Below are positions 35,636-44,531 of a stretch of 64,000 nucleotides of DNA, piece by piece (the stretch's first letter is position 1; every line of letters begins with the position of its first letter). Source of the stretch: Calothrix sp. FI2-JRJ7 (GTDB lineage Bacteria; Cyanobacteriota; Cyanobacteriia; Cyanobacteriales; Nostocaceae); the NCBI GenBank assembly GCA_019359675.1, contig JAHHGX010000083.1, forward strand, positions 62,001 through 126,000. Direction: 5' to 3'. Made by a program: the position numbers and the translations under genes. The notes under the pieces were generated by a model that ran no database searches, was not told the DNA's origin, and saw only the letters and a list, made by a program, of their open reading frames with translations.

Positions 35636-35843
35636 TATATATTATAAAACCAAAACCAACTGTGTAATTGTTCAAGTTATTTTTACATAACTCCTAAAAC
35701 GAAAAATATTGCATAACCAGCGCGATAGTTGAGTAATTTTCCGGAAAAAATGGGCTTCTGGGTGCGACCGCATTTAAATAGATTGCAACTTTCACTAATT
35801 GGGTGTACAATGGGATTACAAAGAGAGTCATAGGAGAAAAATC

Positions 35844-36125
35844 ATGGTTGAAGCAGCAGCCGCTACGCCAAAAGAAACGCGGCTTTCCATTCGCGCAACG
35901 GAGCCGGAAAAGGCAATACTGGCAGAAGCGGCACGAATCCGGCACACGAATGTAAGCAAGTTTGTACTACAAGCATCGCTTGATGCCGCAAATGCTATTT
36001 TGATGCATCAAACCGAGTTTCCCTTGCCGCCTGACCAGTGGAAAGCGTTCTGCGAACGTCTTGACGCGCCGCCGAAAGTCGTTCCAGAATTGCAGCGGCT
36101 CTTTAGCGAACAAGAACCGTTTTAA
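35844..36125 (+). CDS. DUF1778/TacA-type antitoxin
   Basis: A 93-residue antitoxin of the DUF1778 type. The N-terminal ribbon-helix-helix DNA-binding part reads ETRLSIRATEPEKAILAEAA and RIRHTNVSKFVLQASLDAA; the C-terminal toxin-neutralising part ends QWKAFCERLDAPPKVVPELQ. The ATG at 35844 is right rather than 35799, because AGGAG lies nine bases upstream. It is followed after 23 bases by the acetyltransferase toxin and should repress the pair. It is visibly GC-richer than its neighbours and has no GGCGCC, which points to recent transfer. Confidence 0.88.
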   Translation: MVEAAAATPKETRLSIRATEPEKAILAEAARIRHTNVSKFVLQASLDAANAILMHQTEFPLPPDQWKAFCERLDAPPKVVPELQRLFSEQEPF

Positions 36126-36148
36126 TACAAGGAACTGGAATTGTTTTC

Positions 36149-36664
36149 ATGCAAAGTGAGCCTTTAAATGAGCCTATTCTGCTTGCCAAAAGTCATATCA
36201 TTGCGGATTTCGATTGTGGCAAACCGCCACTTAATGATTTCCTGATGAAATACGCTTTGCAAAATCAGGCAAGCGGCGGAGCCAGAACCTATGTCCTGGC
36301 TCGTGCCGAGCGCGTCATCGGCTATTACAGCCTTGCCCCTGGGTCCGTATCGCCGGACGATGCCCCCACTCGTGTCATGAAAGGGCAGGGGCGTTATCCC
36401 GTGCCGGTTATCCTGATGGCGCGGTTTGCCATAGACAGAGGCGAACAAGGAAAAGGCTTAGGTAAAGCCATGTTCCGCAACGCGCTACGCCGCTCCCTGG
36501 CGGGGGCAGAAACTATTGGCGGTCGCGCTTTTGTTGTCCATGCTAAAGACGACGAAGCCCGCGCCTTTTACCTCAAATTCGGCATGGAAGAATCTCCAAC
36601 CAATCCCCTGCACCTGCTTTTGCTCTTCAAGGACATTCGACAATCCCTTGAAGCCGCAGGGTAA
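36149..36664 (+). CDS. GNAT toxin of the TacT/DUF1778 module
   Basis: A 171-residue GNAT acetyltransferase. The start LNEPILLAKSHIIADFDCGK and the FDCGKPPLNDFL block are the hallmark of the toxin subgroup; RFAIDRGEQGKGLGKAMFRN binds acetyl-CoA (Q/R-x-x-G-x-G/A), and KFGMEESPTNPLHL holds the family C-terminus, including the Tyr-rich ARAFYLKFG. TacT-type toxins acetylate the amino group of aminoacyl-tRNA and stop translation. It pairs with the DUF1778 gene immediately upstream. GC-rich composition fits acquisition from a distant, GC-richer donor. It appears complete and so likely functional. Confidence 0.9.
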   Translation: MQSEPLNEPILLAKSHIIADFDCGKPPLNDFLMKYALQNQASGGARTYVLARAERVIGYYSLAPGSVSPDDAPTRVMKGQGRYPVPVILMARFAIDRGEQGKGLGKAMFRNALRRSLAGAETIGGRAFVVHAKDDEARAFYLKFGMEESPTNPLHLLLLFKDIRQSLEAAG

Positions 36665-36810
36665 GTTTTCAACGCAGAATCCCTAAAGTATCTATTTTGC
36701 CTTTTATGATTACTCCTTCGTCTTCATTAATGGATGATGGTGGCTGGTTTGTGGCCATAGTTCTGATTATTTATATTTTTTCCTTGTGAAGGTATCAAGT
36801 AAATACCATT

Positions 36811-36838
36811 GTAGAGACGTTACATGTAACGTCTCTAC
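36811..36838. repeat. GTAGAGACGTTACA perfect palindrome
   Basis: GTAGAGACGTTACA followed at once by its complement TGTAACGTCTCTAC. It lies between the toxin gene and convergent clpB, where it could stop both transcripts. Confidence 0.7.
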
Positions 36839-36868
36839 ATTATTAAACCAATTTGTGTTCGTCGATTA

Positions 36869-39487
36869 TTAGGTTGTTAATAACTCAGCGGGTAAGCGTT
36901 TGAATGCTAGACGCTCGTTTTCGATATCAACGAAAATTGTGTCTCCGTCATTAAATTCACCGCGTAGAATAGCTTTCGCGATTTGTGTTTCTAGCTCGCG
37001 TTGAATTGCACGCTTTAATGGACGGGCGCCAAATACTGGGTCATATCCGACTTCTGCCAAAAAGTCAAGTGCCACATCGGAGAGCTTGAGCGACATTTTG
37101 CGGTCTGCCAAGCGGTCGCGTAATCTTTCGACTTGCAATTGTACAATTTTGCGTAGTTCGCTCTTGTGCAGTGCGTGGAAAATTATTTGTTCGTCAACAC
37201 GGTTTAAAAACTCTGGACGGAATGAGCTACGCATTGCTTCCATGACTCGATGACGCATTTCGTCGTAACGATTATCATCACCTGCAACATCAAGGATATA
37301 CTGCGAACCAATGTTACTGGTCATTATAATAATGGCATTTTTGAAATCTACCGTATGACCTTGAGCATCGGTAACACGACCGTCGTCGAGTATTTGCAGG
37401 AAGATATTAAATACGTCTGGGTGTGCTTTTTCGATTTCGTCGAATAATACTACCGCATATGGACGGCGCCGAATTGCCTCGCTTAATTGTCCACCTTCAT
37501 CGTAACCAACATATCCTGGAGGGGCGCCAATTAATCGAGAAACTGCGTGTTTCTCCATATATTCGGACATATCAATCCGTACTAGCGCTTCTTCGGTGTC
37601 GAACATGTACGCTGCTAAAGCTTTCGCTAACTCGGTTTTACCTACACCTGTAGGCCCAAGGAAAACAAAGCTAGCAATAGGACGGTTGGGGTCAGAAAGT
37701 CCGGCACGTGAACGTTGTATTGCATCAGCTACTGCGGTGACAGCTTCGTTTTGCCCAACAACGCGGTCATGCAATTCGTCTTCGAGATGTAATAGCTTTT
37801 CTTTCTCAGATTCAACTAACTTGCTGATGGGTATACCTGTCCACTTAGAAATTACTTCGGCAATGTCTGCTTCGGTAACTTCCTCACGCAGCAACGACTT
37901 GCCGCTACGTTGCGCTTGCGCTAGTTGAGCTTCAGTTTCTTCTAAACGACGGTGCAAATCGGTTAACTTACCATATTTTAATTCAGCGGCGCGGTTAAGG
38001 TCGTAGTTACGCTCTGCTTGCTGAACTTCTAAATTTACCCTGTCGATTTCTTCTTTTACCGACTGGATTTTGGTAATAACATCTTTTTCCGATTGCCATT
38101 GTGCGTTGAGAGTACTTTGTTCCTCTTTTAAATCAGCGAGTTCTTTCTCCAAACGTTCGAGACGTTCGCGCGAAGCTAAATCGCTTTCTTTTTGCAGCGA
38201 TAATTTTTCCATCTCTAACTGCAAAATCTTCCGGTCGATTTCGTCGAGTTCTTCAGGTTTAGAAGTAATCTCCATTTTCAACCGTGCGGCAGCTTCGTCT
38301 ACCAAATCAATTGCTTTGTCGGGTAGAAAACGGTCGGAGATATATCTATTAGATAATGTCGCCGCTGCTACCAGTGAGCTATCAGAAATCCGTACCCCGT
38401 GGTGTACTTCGTAGCGTTCTTTCAATCCCCTTAAAATAGAGATAGTATCTTGAACACTAGGTTGGTCTACGTACACTTGTTGGAAGCGACGTTCTAATGC
38501 AGCATCTTTCTCTATATATTTACGATATTCATCCAAAGTAGTGGCGCCAATACAGCGTAACTCACCGCGCGCTAACATCGGTTTGAGCAAATTGCCAGCA
38601 TCCATCGCACCTTGAGTGGCGCCTGCACCAACAACGGTATGAATTTCATCAATAAATAGAACTATGTTACCCTTAGAATCGGTAACTTCTTTTAATACAG
38701 CTTTGAGACGTTCTTCAAACTCACCTCGATACTTAGCACCCGCAATTAAGGCGCCCATATCTAAGGCTATTAATTGACGGTCTTTGAGCGACTGAGGAAC
38801 ATCACCTGCAACAATACGCTGTGCAAGCCCTTCGGCAATAGCAGTTTTACCTACACCAGGCTCACCAATTAATACAGGGTTATTCTTAGTACGACGTGAG
38901 AGAATTTGTATAGTGCGGCGAATCTCATCATCACGTCCAATCACTGGGTCAAGCTTACCATCACGCGCAGCTTCGGTAAGGTCACGCCCATATTTTTCCA
39001 GCGATTGATATTTACCTTCTGGGTTTTGGTCGGTCACTTTTTGACTTCCTCGAACTTGTTTAATAGTATTCTTTAGTTTGGCTTCGTCCAAGCCGAATTC
39101 TTTAAATAAACCTTTGCCAAAGCGGTCATCCTTGGCATAAGCAAGTAATAAATGTTCAATAGAAATAAATTCGTCTTGGAGTTCTTTACGAAAACCATCA
39201 GCACGGTCAAGCAGCGTATCTAAGCTTCGCCCCAAGTAAACAGAACTACTACTACCAGATACTTTAGGCTGACGCTGCACAAACTGCTCAGTTTTATCAC
39301 GCAGCTTTGAAACATCAACACCCAGTTTAGTAAATATACTGCCAGCAAGTCCATCTTGCTCTAACAGCGCTTTCATTAAGTGTTCGCTTTCGATTTGCTG
39401 CTGCTGGTTTTGCTTCGCTATGTCAGGAGTGTGGGCTATTGCTTCCCATGCTTTCTCGGTAAATTGGTTAGGGTTAGTTGGTTGCAT
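36869..39487 (-). CDS. clpB: ATP-dependent chaperone ClpB
   Basis: An 872-residue Hsp100 disaggregase. The N-domain starts [19 protein letters not shown]1 has [19 protein letters not shown], a coiled-coil middle domain spans about residues 410-530 ([20 protein letters not shown]), and AAA2 has [20 protein letters not shown] and TSNIGSQYI. ClpB threads aggregated proteins with DnaK. The ATG at 39487 is favoured over 39592, as the extra 35 residues are unlike the family and the conserved N-domain begins at 39487. The presence of the M-domain and lack of a ClpP-binding loop distinguish it from ClpC. Confidence 0.95.
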   Translation of the reverse strand: MQPTNPNQFTEKAWEAIAHTPDIAKQNQQQQIESEHLMKALLEQDGLAGSIFTKLGVDVSKLRDKTEQFVQRQPKVSGSSSSVYLGRSLDTLLDRADGFRKELQDEFISIEHLLLAYAKDDRFGKGLFKEFGLDEAKLKNTIKQVRGSQKVTDQNPEGKYQSLEKYGRDLTEAARDGKLDPVIGRDDEIRRTIQILSRRTKNNPVLIGEPGVGKTAIAEGLAQRIVAGDVPQSLKDRQLIALDMGALIAGAKYRGEFEERLKAVLKEVTDSKGNIVLFIDEIHTVVGAGATQGAMDAGNLLKPMLARGELRCIGATTLDEYRKYIEKDAALERRFQQVYVDQPSVQDTISILRGLKERYEVHHGVRISDSSLVAAATLSNRYISDRFLPDKAIDLVDEAAARLKMEITSKPEELDEIDRKILQLEMEKLSLQKESDLASRERLERLEKELADLKEEQSTLNAQWQSEKDVITKIQSVKEEIDRVNLEVQQAERNYDLNRAAELKYGKLTDLHRRLEETEAQLAQAQRSGKSLLREEVTEADIAEVISKWTGIPISKLVESEKEKLLHLEDELHDRVVGQNEAVTAVADAIQRSRAGLSDPNRPIASFVFLGPTGVGKTELAKALAAYMFDTEEALVRIDMSEYMEKHAVSRLIGAPPGYVGYDEGGQLSEAIRRRPYAVVLFDEIEKAHPDVFNIFLQILDDGRVTDAQGHTVDFKNAIIIMTSNIGSQYILDVAGDDNRYDEMRHRVMEAMRSSFRPEFLNRVDEQIIFHALHKSELRKIVQLQVERLRDRLADRKMSLKLSDVALDFLAEVGYDPVFGARPLKRAIQRELETQIAKAILRGEFNDGDTIFVDIENERLAFKRLPAELLTT

Positions 39488-39859
39488 AGGCTTATAATAT
39501 GGGAGACGACGAACTTTTAGGCTTGGCGCCGAGATATAAGGAAATCTAAGATTTATTTTTCTACTACCGTCATTGTAAATATAAGTGTGCAACTAACTGG
39601 TTCGGTGTTCGCCCCTCTATATGGTAGTGTTACCCTGAAACCCGGTTTCTTTGTCACTGAACATGACAACCTTCAACAGAAACCAAAAGAAACCGGGTTT
39701 CTCAGTGCTAAACGAAAAATCTTAAAAAGCTTGATTAAGAACACATCAAACATTATTAGCTACGTTGAAATCTTAGTAGAGACCGAAATTTAACAATGCT
39801 GACTTGTTGATAAGCTACAGATTTTTTCATTTTTAAAGGCATCGTGATACAAGAGCCAG
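39488..39859. other. Intergenic region with GAAACCCGGTTTC repeat
   Basis: Upstream region of clpB. GAAACCCGGTTTC at about 39639-39651 and AAACCGGGTTTCTC at about 39687-39702 form an inverted pair. The rest, to 39859, is AT-rich with no gene seen on the plus strand. Confidence 0.55.
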
Positions 39860-40255
39860 TTGAAGAGCATCTCGAACTCCTTTTATCACCACCCTCGCAT
39901 TTTACCAGCTCCACAATCTACACATACAACTCACCCTTCATCTTTATACTTATTAACTCCGTAATATTTTAGACTATCCCTGCTATCTACGGTTTTTTTG
40001 CAATTCCAACAATGATTGATATAAACATTCTAATTATGATTACTACCATCGATTCCGGAAGTTCCTGAACATTTGATTGGTTCAGCATGAGGACACCAGA
40101 AAACAGTTATTTCGTGTACCGATGAATGTTTACTATACTCAGGGTTAAATGTCATCCAATTTTTACAAAAACTACATTTTAATCTTGTAGAATTTTTATA
40201 GCCCAAGCGCTGACAAGTCAGTTCATAGTCGTAAAAGCAAGTTGATGGGGTTTTT
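39860..40255 (-). pseudogene. Degraded zinc-ribbon protein
   Basis: Minus-strand bases 40075-40255 read CFYDYELTCQRLGYKNST, then LKCSFCKNWMTFNPEYSK and FWCPHAEPIKCSGTSG before a stop. Further on, another frame reads HCWNCKKTVDSRDSLKYYG, and then VCVDCGAGKMRGW. Four Cys pairs in this spacing suggest tandem zinc ribbons. Several stops and a frameshift break it. The family is not recognised, but the order recalls zinc-ribbon parts of transposases or nucleic-acid enzymes. Confidence 0.45.
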
Positions 40256-40407
40256 GAAGCAAATGTGAGTTGTTAAGTTATGTTAATTTATTTAAGTTCT
40301 GGGAAATTTTGCATAAAACATCGCTGCTTGCTTCGTAAACAACTTGGTAGTTGTGGGGATATTATCTCAAACTACCTTGAAGACGCTCGTTAGGAACGGA
40401 GGTTTCG

Positions 40408-41043
40408 ATGTGTGAATTAGCTGAACAAATGCGGCAGTTGACGTTGGAAGCGCAAAATAACCCCTCCAATAGTGTTGCTAGACGCAAAGCACTAAATAAT
40501 TTGGTTAAATTAATTCAAGGTTCTGGACAGTTAAGTAGACAACAAAGTTGGTCGCAGTTAGCTAACTTCGAGGAGATATATCAAGAGGCAGTTAATGATG
40601 CTTTAGTAAAGTTTTGTAAAGATATAGAGAAATATAGTCCTCAATATCCTGTGATGGCATGGGTAAATCATATATTTAGGTGGTGTTTTTTAGATGCGGT
40701 GAGTAGGTATCGCGAACGTACACCAATATGTTCTTTTGATGAGGAAGCAGCAGAAGAGAGACTATTTAAAGATTTGCTGGAAGGGGAGGGGCAAAGTAAA
40801 GAAGATGCCAATTTATTTAGAGATTTTATTGAAAGTGACCCAGAAGGTATTTTGCAAAACTTACATATTAGAAGAGATAGAAATACGAATTTGCAAAGAA
40901 TTTTGATATTCCTTTGTGAGGGAAGAGAGTGGAGAGATATATCTATCAAATCAGGACATCCTATTCCTACACTTTCAAGTTTTTATCAAAGAAGCATTAA
41001 AAAGCGTAATGTCGTTGAGTATTGTCGTAAATATTTACAGTAA
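40408..41043 (+). CDS. Sigma-70-like regulator of the DUF1822/CHAT cluster
   Basis: A 211-residue soluble protein. Residues about 55-100 (YQEAVNDALVKFCKDIEKYS, VMAWVNHIFRWCFLDAVSRY) resemble sigma region 2, and residues about 165-205 (LIFLCEGREWRDISIKSGHP followed by LSSFYQRSIKK) resemble a region 4 helix-turn-helix. It is shorter and more divergent than ECF sigma factors, so its ability to bind RNA polymerase is unproven. GGAGG lies seven bases before ATG at 40408. A DUF1822 gene follows after 42 bases and a CHAT gene next, a set recalled from other filamentous cyanobacteria. Confidence 0.75.
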   Translation: MCELAEQMRQLTLEAQNNPSNSVARRKALNNLVKLIQGSGQLSRQQSWSQLANFEEIYQEAVNDALVKFCKDIEKYSPQYPVMAWVNHIFRWCFLDAVSRYRERTPICSFDEEAAEERLFKDLLEGEGQSKEDANLFRDFIESDPEGILQNLHIRRDRNTNLQRILIFLCEGREWRDISIKSGHPIPTLSSFYQRSIKKRNVVEYCRKYLQ

Positions 41044-41085
41044 ATCGTATTCAGCAATTAAATCAGCACAAACAGGTAACTCATT

Positions 41086-42000
41086 ATGAACATAAGTACT
41101 CAACAAGATAGTTTTAAAGTATTTTTATCTTATTCAGCACATGATGTTGCTAAAAAGCAAAGTCAAGGTATATCTAGTGTTGAAGCAACGAAAAAAGTTT
41201 ACCTCAATTCTTTAGCTACCTACGCAGTAGATTATTATCTTAATTGTATGAGCTTTGAAACCGTTAAGGATAGAGATATTCATCAGAATCCTTGGATGCA
41301 AAGTTTCATTAATACAGCAGATGTAGAAGTTAAAAATGTTGGTAAGCTCGAATGTTTACCTGTTGCACCAAATACTGAATATTATAAAATTCCACAAGAA
41401 GTTGCTTCTGACCGTGTAGCGTATATATTTGTACAAATCAATTTATCTTTAAACGAAGCACATATTATTGGATTTACGCCTAATTTCACTGTTCAAACGG
41501 CGCCCACTATTGCATTAAATCAATTACAATCAGTAGATGACTTACTAGAATATTTAACTCAGAAAGAACAAGCCGCGATTGTAAATATTAGTCAATGGAT
41601 ACAAGGATTGATTACAGAAGGTTGGCAAAATCTGGAAAATATATTAAATCCACAGCAGCTAGCTTTCGTAAGAAGTCGCCAATTTAGCATTACGCAAGCA
41701 AAAAAGATTGATTTGGGTTTACAACTAGATAATACACCTATTGCATTAGTTGCACGAGTTGCTTCAGAAAATGAAGACACAATTAACATGACAATTCAAG
41801 CTTGTCCTTTAGAAAGTACATATTTACCTCAAGGATTAGAGTTAATTGTCAATGACGAAAATGGAGAAAGCGTTTTAAATGCAACTTCTAGAGAACATGA
41901 TAACTGGGTCGAAGTTACACTTAGTGCCCAAGTCGGAGAAAAATTTAGTGTTGATGTTTGTTTAGGAGGGTCAAAAGTTACACAATACTTTATCGTGTAA
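41086..42000 (+). CDS. DUF1822 family protein
   Basis: A 304-residue soluble protein with DUF1822 marks: KVYLNSLATYAVDYYLNCMS, NPWMQSFINTADVEVKNVGK directly followed by LECLPVAP, and a middle part with QLQSVDDLLEYLTQ. The second half (about 205-304) is beta-rich, with QACPLESTYLPQGLELIV, which resembles an immunoglobulin-like or lectin-like fold. No catalytic residues are obvious. Its function is unknown. It lies between a sigma-like gene and a CHAT gene in one direction; constant pairing with CHAT proteases suggests substrate, adaptor or regulator. Length looks complete. Confidence 0.85.
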   Translation: MNISTQQDSFKVFLSYSAHDVAKKQSQGISSVEATKKVYLNSLATYAVDYYLNCMSFETVKDRDIHQNPWMQSFINTADVEVKNVGKLECLPVAPNTEYYKIPQEVASDRVAYIFVQINLSLNEAHIIGFTPNFTVQTAPTIALNQLQSVDDLLEYLTQKEQAAIVNISQWIQGLITEGWQNLENILNPQQLAFVRSRQFSITQAKKIDLGLQLDNTPIALVARVASENEDTINMTIQACPLESTYLPQGLELIVNDENGESVLNATSREHDNWVEVTLSAQVGEKFSVDVCLGGSKVTQYFIV

Positions 42001-42012
42001 TCACGTGTAAAT

Positions 42013-42040
42013 GTAGAGACGCGACGTGTCGCGTCTCTAC
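42013..42040. repeat. GTAGAGACGCGAC palindrome
   Basis: GTAGAGACGCGAC and GTCGCGTCTCTAC pair around GT. It lies between DUF1822 and the CHAT gene and might reduce read-through into the latter. Confidence 0.7.
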
Positions 42041-42081
42041 AATGCACAAATTTTACAAAATATTTTAATATTAAACCATTT

Positions 42082-42899
42082 ATGAAAAAACTAGTTGTTC
42101 TTAAATTTGACGGCGCCTTCAAATCGGGTTATCGAGTAAATTTAACAATTAGTAACGCTGGTGAAACACCAAACTTAATTATCAGCGCAAAATTACCATC
42201 AGCACTCGCTGTTATCGAAATTCTCAATCTTGGTGTGATACTTATCGCAGCTTCTATGGACAATCTCGTATTCGACCCCTAGGTACAATAAATGTAAATA
42301 TTCAAGCTCTGAATCAAGACTTTGGTCAAAAATCACAAGAGTTAATTACAAGTTTAAATAACTGGCTAGCATCAGATTATTTTATTAAAGTTAAGGATTG
42401 TTTAGAAAAAGTTAATATAGAAGATGAAATTCGTGTAATTATTGCTACTAGTTGTCAAAAATTGCGTAAGCTGCCTTGGCATTTATGGGATGTCTTACAA
42501 AAATATCCTTATGTTGAAGTTGCTTTAAGCGCACCTGATGCTGAACGTGGAGAACGTATTTATCGAGACAAAGCTAGAATTTTAGTTGTTCTGGGTGATA
42601 GTACAGATATAAATGTTGAAGCTGATAGAGAACTTCTTCAAGAATATTGTAAAAACGGTGAGATAATTTTACTCAAAGAACCATCGCGCGAAACATTAAT
42701 TGACCATCTACGCGATAATGCTGGATGGGACATATTATTTTTTTCAGGACATTCTCGGACTGATATGTTAATTTCTTGGAATTTCAATTTAGATGATTTA
42801 TTAGTACGTGGATGTAAGTTGATAGAAGGTTATTTAGAGAATGACCCTGATGTGAGTCCTGGAGATAAAAATTTGTGTGGGTTGTCTTCGCTACGTTAA
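42082..42899 (+). pseudogene. CHAT-STAND-WD40 gene, frameshifted and internally deleted
   Basis: The start, MKKLVVLKFDGAFKSGYRVN, closely resembles the intact protein at 29-34 kb (MRKLLYLKLDGDLVSGVRVT). Near 42232 the frame shifts; the next frame continues TYRSFYGQSRIRPLGTINVN and LRKLPWHLWDVLQKYPYVEV, and reaches WDILFFSGHSRTD with the CHAT His. It then leaps directly to ISWNFNLDDLLVRGCKLIEG and YLENDPDV, which is like the final tail of cyanobacterial WD40-STAND proteins. The catalytic Cys, NTPase and propellers are missing. So the ancestor was a CHAT-STAND-WD40 gene. The joint lies near 42770. Confidence 0.8.
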
Positions 42900-42909
42900 A
42901 ACTAATAAA

Positions 42910-42945
42910 TTAATGTTGGGTTCCGCTGTCACTTCAGCCAACCTA
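42910..42945. repeat. Half copy of the TGTTGGGTT...CCAACCTAC repeat
   Basis: AATGTTGGGTTCCGCTG and CAGCCAACCTACG match the right half of the element at 16791-16867. Confidence 0.5.
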
Positions 42946-43155
42946 CGGAAAAGTTTGCTGGTTGCATAAAAACATGTAAGTCACAGCGTATTTATAAATG
43001 AAGGTTGTTAATGACACTGTTACACATGTCAGTGTTTTCTAGAGTCTAAATAATTTTTGTTTATATGCAATATAAATCTGCGCTTGCAAAGATGTAATTT
43101 CTTCGTCTTTACAAGGTGTTTTGCATGTTTTTACAACTTTAAATAATTTACTAGT

Positions 43156-43377
43156 ATGAAACTTAAAGCTATATTGCTCGGCGCCTTGTTTATTGGCACC
43201 ACAATCTCTGCTGTCATTGTAACGGCGCCTACACGTGCAAATATAACTGAAACCTCAAATTCTCCAAAAGTTTGGCAAATCTTTACTTCTGGAAAGTGCC
43301 CTACTACTCGTAAACCGCGTAGACGAACCAATATATCGAGAGCAAGAAATGATTCCTGCCCAAAAATTTCACGATAA
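43156..43377 (+). CDS. Small secreted protein, unknown
   Basis: A 73-residue protein with a clear signal peptide: MKLKAILLGALFIGTTISAV, then IVTAPTRA as a likely cleavage site near residue 28. The mature part is short and basic with two Cys (GKCPTTRKPRRRTNISRARN, then SCPKISR), which could form a disulfide. The family is not recognised. It is alone, convergent with nblA, whose stop lies just three bases past its own. Two GGCGCC motifs suggest long residence in this genome. No clear ribosome binding site is seen. Confidence 0.55.
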   Translation: MKLKAILLGALFIGTTISAVIVTAPTRANITETSNSPKVWQIFTSGKCPTTRKPRRRTNISRARNDSCPKISR

Positions 43378-43380
43378 TTT

Positions 43381-43548
43381 TTAGGCTTGTTTGAGAAGTT
43401 GCTTCACTAGATTATCTTTTACCATCATTTGGCGTAACACTTCCATCAAAAACTCTTGAGCTTCTTGCTGCGAGAGTGTTTGAACCTGGTCTTTTAGTGT
43501 TTGTAAGCGAAATTGTTGCTCTAAGGTCAATTCATTGGGGAAGTTCAT
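43381..43548 (-). CDS. nblA: Phycobilisome degradation protein NblA
   Basis: A 55-residue protein, too short for usual gene finding. MNFPNELTLEQQFRLQTLKD followed by QVQTLSQQEAQEFLMEVLRQ and MMVKDNLVKQLLKQ fits NblA closely: LEQQF near the N-terminus, A-x-x-FL in the centre and a C-terminal helix with K-x-LLK. NblA binds phycobiliproteins and guides them to Clp protease when nitrogen or sulfur is scarce. ATG at 43548 is backed by AGGAG seven bases upstream. Its convergence with the preceding secreted gene and its closeness to antenna genes fit a phycobilisome region. Confidence 0.88.
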   Translation of the reverse strand: MNFPNELTLEQQFRLQTLKDQVQTLSQQEAQEFLMEVLRQMMVKDNLVKQLLKQA

Positions 43549-43896
43549 TTATTCACTCCTAGTAAATGACTAAATCGCTGGTACATAGTAGCAATGTACT
43601 TACTACTATTGCTTTTGTTAGCTTAACTTAGTTTAACATTGACGTAGTAGTTTTGTCTAGTTTGTCAAGCGCTAACTAATTAAGGCAAAGAAAGTTTACA
43701 ATTGAGCGACGATGTAACAGGTCAGTAAGAAACAGGCGCGGCTTGCAGCAATCAACACTTTAGCTGGTGGGGTAATCAACCAAGGACAGGAGTTGAAAGC
43801 TGATTGTAAACAGCTGTAATGTTAAGTAATAAGGTTAAGAACAAACAAAAGTTAACACATCAGTCTCAAGAATTAGAGATGGGAGTCAAAAGTTAG
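43549..43896. other. Divergent upstream region of nblA and the CpcS-like gene
   Basis: About 350 bases carry promoters for both neighbours. A short open stretch at 43716-43818 reads SKKQARLAAINTLAGGVINQ, but it has no start codon and no known match. NtcA sites (GTA-N8-TAC) were looked for by eye and no convincing one was found. Confidence 0.4.
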
Positions 43897-44487
43897 ATGG
43901 ATGCATTAGAGTTTTTCCGGTCAAGTGCTGGCAAGTGGAAATCTTCGCGGGTGACACATCACCTTGCGTTTAAGCGTTCCGAGACAGGGGAATCTGAAAT
44001 TTTGGTGGAAACGTTGGAAGCAGACGACCCTGAAATTATTGAGTTGTGCAAAATGCACGATATTGACCCCAATTTATCGATTGGTGGTTCGCGTGTGCGT
44101 TGGTTAGGCACAATGGCATGGGATAGAGAAGGGGAAGAAAACCACGAAGGTAAAACAGTATTTGCAATTGTGCCAGATGCAGATAATCCCCGCAAGGGTA
44201 GATTGCTACGTGAGCGTGGTTATGCAGAAATTATGCCTGTGGTCGGTCAGTTCCATATGGATGAAGAAGACGGTTTGGTATTAACTACCGATTATGAGAC
44301 CATGAGTTCGATAGAACGGTTCTGGTTCTCAGGTGGTAATATGCGAATGCGTACTAGTACTGTAAAACGTTTCGGTGGTTTTAGTACTGCTTCGTATTGC
44401 GTTGAAAGTCGTATTGATGGTGAGGGTGAAACATCTACATCAGAAGAAAATACGGCGCCACAATTTGCTTCAGTATTAGGTTGGTAA
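43897..44487 (+). CDS. cpcS: Phycobiliprotein chromophore lyase, CpcS/CpeS type
   Basis: A 196-residue lipocalin-like lyase. The start DALEFFRSSAGKWKSSRVTH (W-x-S-x-R-x-T-H-H) is diagnostic for the CpcS/CpeS group, followed by SGESEILVETLEADDPEIIE-like acidic strands and a C-terminal ERFWFSGGNMRMRTSTVK block. These enzymes attach phycocyanobilin to Cys82/84 of phycocyanin and allophycocyanin beta chains. The GGAG site before ATG at 43897 is good. It sits between nblA and two CpcG-type linkers, which fits an antenna role. CpcS versus CpeS specificity cannot be settled by reading. Confidence 0.85.
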   Translation: MDALEFFRSSAGKWKSSRVTHHLAFKRSETGESEILVETLEADDPEIIELCKMHDIDPNLSIGGSRVRWLGTMAWDREGEENHEGKTVFAIVPDADNPRKGRLLRERGYAEIMPVVGQFHMDEEDGLVLTTDYETMSSIERFWFSGGNMRMRTSTVKRFGGFSTASYCVESRIDGEGETSTSEENTAPQFASVLGW

Positions 44488-44531
44488 AGCGCAAAGGGGA
44501 AAGTGTTTATTTTCCCCTTCTCATTGGCATA

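Noticed and set aside
38070-38414. Plus-strand frame of 114 codons within clpB
   Set aside because: A Ser-rich mirror frame of the clpB middle domain.
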